The notes under the pieces are model-generated. The model was not told where the DNA came from. It did not search any database and saw only the letters and a program-made list of their open reading frames with translations. From Nitrospinota bacterium (GTDB lineage Bacteria > Nitrospinota_A > JADGAW01), in NCBI GenBank assembly GCA_015231815.1, contig JADGAW010000169.1, positions 1 through 5,333 on the forward strand: a stretch of 5,333 bases of DNA, read 5' to 3'. The translations under genes were made by a program, and so were the position numbers. This document shows positions 1-3,500 of this stretch, piece by piece; within the stretch, counting starts at the first letter, position 1, and the number at the start of each line of letters is the position of its first letter.

Positions 1-1358
1 GGATTTTCTCGCAATACCGTTACGTTCCCACCAACAGGCGCTTTAATGTTAATGGCTCTCAGTGTTGATTCTATGGCTTTTTCTACAACGTAATATTGAT
101 GATAGGCGGCTATTTTCTTGATAGTAACGACTTGTGTCGTACTACCCTCAATGGTAGGTTTACTACCCTCTCTTCCGTCTCTCCCAAAGGGAGAGAGACT
201 TTTCTCAATTCTTTGAAGAACACCTGCTGGGTTGTCAAATAATTCAGTGTTGTTAAATCGTAAAACGCTATTCCCCAAGCTCGTTAAATACTTGTCCCTC
301 TTCTTGTCCTTTTTTTGTTGTTCGGCAGTGCAATGGACTTCACCGTCAAATTCAATAACCAGCCTTTCCGAATGACAATAGAAGTCGGCAATATAATGAC
401 CAATCTGATGTTGCCGTCTAAATTTCAACCCACAAAACTTCTTGTTTCTTACCAACTCCCAGAAAATATTTTCGGCATTTGTTTGTTTTTTTCTTAACTC
501 CCTGACCTGCTTAATCATTCCGGTGAATTGCATGCCTCCACGATAATGTTCTCCCTCCCCATGGGAGGGATTAAGGGAGGGAATCAACTCTATTGATTTC
601 TCAAAAACGGTATTAAAGCGAATAAGCTTTAAAAGCACTTCTTTTTGAAGCATCTCATTTGCCATGATTTGTAGTTCAGGCAAAATTCCGTTTTCTTCTT
701 GCTGAGGGGATTTCCAAGCGAGAAAACGAGAGAATGGAGCAGATACAGAAGAAATTCTTGCGTCTATACCGTCAGAAATAATACAAAGGGCGTTGTAAAA
801 GAAAATGGAAGGAATTGCGCTCTTATAGTTCTGAATCTGGGTATAGGCTCGCTCCAGCGTTGCCTTTTCGCTAATGGCGCTTTTCAGTTCAACCACGACC
901 AAAGGCAAGCCATTAACAAACAGCACAACATCCAGTCGCTTTGACTGGTTGTTTTCCTGAATGACAAACTGGTTTACCACCCAAAAATCATTGTTGTTGG
1001 GGTTTTTAAAATCAATTAACTTAACCTGCAAGCCAATGGATTGACCTTCCTTGAAATATTCCACTGTTACGCCATTTGTTAGCATTAAGTGGAATTTCTC
1101 GTTGTTGGTCATGATGTCATTTGAGCCGAGATTAAGAACGTGCAGGTAGGCTTCGTGACGGGCAGACTCGGGAAGTTCAGGATTTATTTTTCTTAGTGAG
1201 GCTTTGAACTGTTTTTCTAAAACAACACTATGGAAACCTTCTCGTTGTGGGTTATCGGCATTGGGAGCAATGGTGGAACCATGAAAATATTGATAGCCTT
1301 GGTTTTTCAGGAGATCTATGAGGTTTTGTTCGATGGCACCTTCCGTTAAGTCAGTCAT
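1..1358 (-). CDS. hsdR: Type I restriction enzyme R subunit (HsdR), 3'-truncated by window, with in-frame DUF559 insert
   Basis: This is the motor and endonuclease subunit of a type I R-M complex. The frame is open from ATG at 1358 to the window edge, giving 452 codons. Residues 1-230 form the HsdR N-terminal nuclease domain. Visible catalytic residues are D143 (LDVVLF), E157 and K159 (VVVELKS), followed by the family QxxxY motif (Q174, Y178). After LLKLIRFNTVFEKS (to residue 255) the expected linker is interrupted by about 150 residues containing a DUF559 domain. The HsdR sequence then resumes at TTQVVTIKKIAAYHQYY (about 407), the segment that normally precedes the helicase motor. The helicase motifs lie beyond the window. 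The start is chosen because its ATG overlaps the fic stop as ATGA and because MTDLTEGAIEQNLIDLLKN matches family N-termini. The nuclease domain has no visible lesion, so it is probably active unless the insert interferes. Confidence 0.95.
   Translation of the reverse strand, partial: MTDLTEGAIEQNLIDLLKNQGYQYFHGSTIAPNADNPQREGFHSVVLEKQFKASLRKINPELPESARHEAYLHVLNLGSNDIMTNNEKFHLMLTNGVTVEYFKEGQSIGLQVKLIDFKNPNNNDFWVVNQFVIQENNQSKRLDVVLFVNGLPLVVVELKSAISEKATLERAYTQIQNYKSAIPSIFFYNALCIISDGIDARISSVSAPFSRFLAWKSPQQEENGILPELQIMANEMLQKEVLLKLIRFNTVFEKSIELIPSLNPSHGEGEHYRGGMQFTGMIKQVRELRKKQTNAENIFWELVRNKKFCGLKFRRQHQIGHYIADFYCHSERLVIEFDGEVHCTAEQQKKDKKRDKYLTSLGNSVLRFNNTELFDNPAGVLQRIEKSLSPFGRDGREGSKPTIEGSTTQVVTIKKIAAYHQYYVVEKAIESTLRAINIKAPVGGNVTVLREN
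178..196. repeat. Palindrome at the 3' edge of the hsdR DUF559 cassette
   Basis: A perfect inverted repeat with an 8-bp stem, tctctccc (178-185) paired with gggagaga (189-196), and an aaa loop. It lies just after the DUF559 domain in coding direction and reads as SLSPFGR. Further toward the native sequence, the direct repeat tactaccctc occurs twice (132-168 region), which may mark the cassette edge. Confidence 0.75.
552..582. repeat. Palindrome at the 5' edge of the hsdR DUF559 cassette
   Basis: A 7-bp stem, tccctcc (552-558) paired with ggaggga (564-570), with a 5-nt loop. It is followed by a second ggaggga within 574-582, so the stem has two possible partners. In the hsdR frame it reads as IPSLNPSHGEG. 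It is C/T-rich on the plus strand like the palindrome at the other end, but the sequence differs from the repeats in hsdS. Confidence 0.75.
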
Positions 1359-2338
1359 GAAATTCTCTTATATTTTTGTTTTGGGCTTTTGGGACTCTTA
1401 GGATCTTTCATCACAATAAACCCCTTTTCCAGAGCAGGCTTGAGGTAGTTCTTTCGAAAGGTAGGTTGATGTAATAAGCCGAGTTTTCCCATTATTTCAT
1501 TCTTGCTTAACCAGTCATCTTTCATAACAAGAAGAAGTTTCTTTACTTGGTCGCTTACTTGGTCGCCTACTTGGTCGTTTTCTTCAAGGTTTCGTTTTAA
1601 TGTTGTATGAATTGATTGCAAAATAAACTCAATAAAGACCTCACTATCAGCTTTTTTATCTGCCAAGGCTAAAGCATCGTAATACTCTGATTGATTTTCA
1701 TAAATCAGGTTTTCTAAGGGAAGGGAATAAAACAGTGGTTTCCAGCGAGAGAGAATAAGTGTTTGCCAAAGCCGTCCCATTCGACCGTTTCCATCGGTAA
1801 AGGGATGAATGAACTCAAATTCATAATGAAAGACAGAGCTTACAATTAATGGGTGATGCTCGCTGGTTGCCATCCACTCAAACAGAGTCTTCATCAAGCT
1901 TGCGACTCTCTTTGCCTGTGGCGCTATGTGAACAACGTCTTTTCCTTTATGAATTCCAACGGATTTCTTTCGGTATTGACCCGCATCATTCATGATTTCA
2001 CCCATCATCAGTTGGTGCGCCTTCAGCAAGTCACCAACTGAGTTAGGACTCATGGTGGTTAATTGCTCATAGGCGTTAATTGCGCCTCTTACCTCAGCCA
2101 ACTCCTTCACCGTGCCCAAGACTCTTTTTCCTTCGAGAACTGCTGAAACCTGTTCTTCTGTCAGGGTATTTCCTTCAATGGCTAATGTCCCCGTAATGGT
2201 TTTAATTCGGTTTTCTTTCCGCAACTTCGGAGAGTCCAGCAGATTCTTTCCCTGCTGCATTTCACCAATGGTTTCGGCAATATCACCAATCAGATGGGTG
2301 ATTTTCGGGGTAATGGTAAAAGGTGGTTCGTAGCTCAT
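1355..2338 (-). CDS. fic: Fic family protein (probable AMP transferase) with C-terminal winged-helix-like region
   Basis: A full-length 327-residue Fic protein. The catalytic Fic motif is intact at residues 178-189: HPFTDGNGRMGR, with H178, D182, N184 and R186. Such proteins usually transfer AMP from ATP to a hydroxyl side chain of a target protein. The N-terminal helix carries the self-inhibitory (S/T)xxxE(G/N) motif as T51-LAI-E55-G56, so activity is probably restrained until relieved. Residues 255-265 contain the repeat DQVGDQVSDQV. The C-terminus (about 266-327, with PTFRKNYLKPAL) resembles the winged-helix tail common in this subfamily and may bind DNA or protein. Its ATG overlaps the stop of the upstream hsdR remnant, and its own stop overlaps the hsdR start (ATGA both times), so its translation is probably coupled to both. 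The target is unknown. It may be a toxin-like accessory of the R-M system or a passenger. Confidence 0.93.
   Translation of the reverse strand: MSYEPPFTITPKITHLIGDIAETIGEMQQGKNLLDSPKLRKENRIKTITGTLAIEGNTLTEEQVSAVLEGKRVLGTVKELAEVRGAINAYEQLTTMSPNSVGDLLKAHQLMMGEIMNDAGQYRKKSVGIHKGKDVVHIAPQAKRVASLMKTLFEWMATSEHHPLIVSSVFHYEFEFIHPFTDGNGRMGRLWQTLILSRWKPLFYSLPLENLIYENQSEYYDALALADKKADSEVFIEFILQSIHTTLKRNLEENDQVGDQVSDQVKKLLLVMKDDWLSKNEIMGKLGLLHQPTFRKNYLKPALEKGFIVMKDPKSPKSPKQKYKRIS
1545..1580. repeat. Three tandem 12-bp units inside fic
   Basis: Three consecutive copies of acttggtcgc plus two variable bases (1545-1556, 1557-1568, 1569-1580). They encode the DQV(G/S) repeats between the Fic domain and the C-terminal helix-turn-helix-like region. 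The unit length is a multiple of three, so copy-number change would keep the frame and alter only the linker length. Confidence 0.85.
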
Positions 2339-2466
2339 AGAGAATGTTTTCTTTTGAAGTTGCCACTTTTGGGAGCAATCCTGTAAGAGAGAAAATATTG
2401 ATAGCCTTTGTTTTTGACTAGGTCTTTCAGGCTTTTTTCAATGGCATCTTCGATTAAGTTAATCAT
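2335..2466 (-). pseudogene. Remnant of a second hsdR 5' end (43 codons)
   Basis: A short open frame from ATG at 2466 to TGA at 2335-2337 begins MINLIEDAIEKSLKDLVKNK and continues GYQYF and IAP. It matches the intact HsdR N-terminus at 19 of the first 32 residues without gaps. At the nucleotide level an 18-nt stretch, gaaaatattgatagcctt, is identical (2391-2408 and 1283-1300), as is ttgggagcaat (2369-2379 and 1261-1271). All anchors and the start codons share the same 1108-nt offset. Similarity ends after about residue 32, where the frame runs KSGNFKRKHSL and stops on the fic start codon. The start overlaps the PIN stop by 8 nt. It is best read as what is left of an older hsdR. It may still be translated, acting as a coupling leader for fic. 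Confidence 0.85.
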
Positions 2467-3499
2467 TGTTTTTTAACTCCAAGCTTTCTTTGATGCCAGC
2501 CTTGAGCTCAAGGTTGAGCATTTCGTTTTTCTTCTCATATAAAGTACTGATGAATTGTTTCACATCCTCATCCCGAATAATCGCTGAAATTTGACTATTG
2601 TCTATTGTGGCTTCTAAAATTCTTACAATCTCATCATCTGATAAAAAATGAGCATATGGATTCAGTGCCTCAATCGCAGAATGGGTTGTTGCAAATGCAC
2701 CCGAATGAAGCAGATTGCTTATCTTTTCTGCATAAGTCCCTACCTTTTCAGAAGCAACAATCTCCCCTGAATCAATTTCTACTGCATATTTCTCATCACT
2801 TGCTTCAATTAACAGCACATCATTTTCATTGATATTAACCCAGTAACCCACAATGCTACCTTTGAATATATTTGATTGCTGTAACTCACTTTGTAATTTC
2901 TCTATAAAATAATCTGTTTGATATTTACTTATGGTGTAATTCTCGAAATCATTGTAATCTTTAATCACAATAATATTTGCCTCTTTTTCTAGTGCTTCTT
3001 TAAGTCTGTCATCAGAAGTACAAACAAAAACATTCTTATCTGGAATTGATTGTAAATACTCAAGAATTGTTAAGTATATGTAGGCATCCTTAAACCCCTT
3101 GTCAGTATTTTTCTTGTCATCTTTGTTAAGTTTCGCAAATGGTGGTTTATAGGCTAATGCCAATTCTTTTATTCTCTCCAAAGCAGAATTATCAGTAAGT
3201 TTAATTACTTGATAGTTTATTTTTTCTTTTTTCTCCAAACTATCTATATGTGCATCAATGTCAAAGTTGTTTGTTTCATCTCTATTCAAGTTTTTCAACC
3301 AATGAAACGGGTTTTCAAGAAATGATTGCTTTTTACTGGTTATGTTCCTTCTTTTTTGCTGCTTTATCTCTTCAATAACAATTGAAGGGAGAATGATCTC
3401 AACGACTTTAGTGAATTTTTCAAGTTCACTTCTGTTACCTAGGAAATATTTAGCTTCCGTGTTCCGGATAAAATTGCTATCGAATATGACTTTTTCCAT
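2459..3499 (-). CDS. PIN-like domain ribonuclease candidate (DUF4935-like) in the R-M operon
   Basis: A 346-residue protein whose N-terminal half looks like a PIN-fold nuclease. The first strand MEKVIFDSNFI carries acidic D7. Further acidic candidates are E43/E44 (SIVIEEI), D138 (DKGFKDAYIYL) and D163/D164 (VCTSDDRL), matching the spacing of the PIN acidic cluster that binds metal in RNA-cleaving enzymes. The pattern fits the DUF4935 PIN-like family, but that assignment is from memory. The C-terminal half (about 195-346) has no motif I recognise. An in-frame ATG exists at 3535, but the one at 3499 is preferred: it lies one base after the hsdS stop and puts the PIN first strand at the true N-terminus, whereas the longer form adds 12 residues from inside hsdS. 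An AAAGGA lies about 13 nt upstream. The gene looks more AT-rich than fic. Position between hsdS and an hsdR suggests an effector linked to R-M. Confidence 0.8.
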   Translation of the reverse strand: MEKVIFDSNFIRNTEAKYFLGNRSELEKFTKVVEIILPSIVIEEIKQQKRRNITSKKQSFLENPFHWLKNLNRDETNNFDIDAHIDSLEKKEKINYQVIKLTDNSALERIKELALAYKPPFAKLNKDDKKNTDKGFKDAYIYLTILEYLQSIPDKNVFVCTSDDRLKEALEKEANIIVIKDYNDFENYTISKYQTDYFIEKLQSELQQSNIFKGSIVGYWVNINENDVLLIEASDEKYAVEIDSGEIVASEKVGTYAEKISNLLHSGAFATTHSAIEALNPYAHFLSDDEIVRILEATIDNSQISAIIRDEDVKQFISTLYEKKNEMLNLELKAGIKESLELKNND

Positions 3500-3500
3500 G

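Larger units (their letters stand above)
141..593 (-). mobile_element. In-frame DUF559 endonuclease cassette inserted in hsdR
   Basis: About 151 codons (HsdR residues 256-406) have no counterpart in ordinary HsdR proteins. They separate VFEKS from TTQVVTIKKIAAYHQYY, which are normally joined by a short linker. The insert has palindromic GC-rich repeats at both ends (552-582 and 178-196) and a DUF559 domain between them (195-533). Key domain residues are E296 (TNAENIFW), FRRQ at 313-316, D325 (IADFYC), E336 and D338 (VIEFDG) and H342. The domain begins near M276, a possible relic of a free-standing start codon. The frame is intact throughout. Seen: the domain, the palindromes and the open frame. 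Inferred: that it arrived as a mobile unit. Edges are approximate because no uninterrupted allele is available for comparison. Confidence 0.8.

Noticed and set aside
178..196. Palindromes as rho-independent terminators
   Set aside because: They lie inside open coding frames, lack a following T run on the minus strand, and border DUF559 domains. The same holds for 552-582 and 4152-4747.
1..1358. hsdR as a frameshifted pseudogene because of the extra domain
   Set aside because: Translation by hand shows one uninterrupted frame from 1358 to the window edge with intact nuclease residues.
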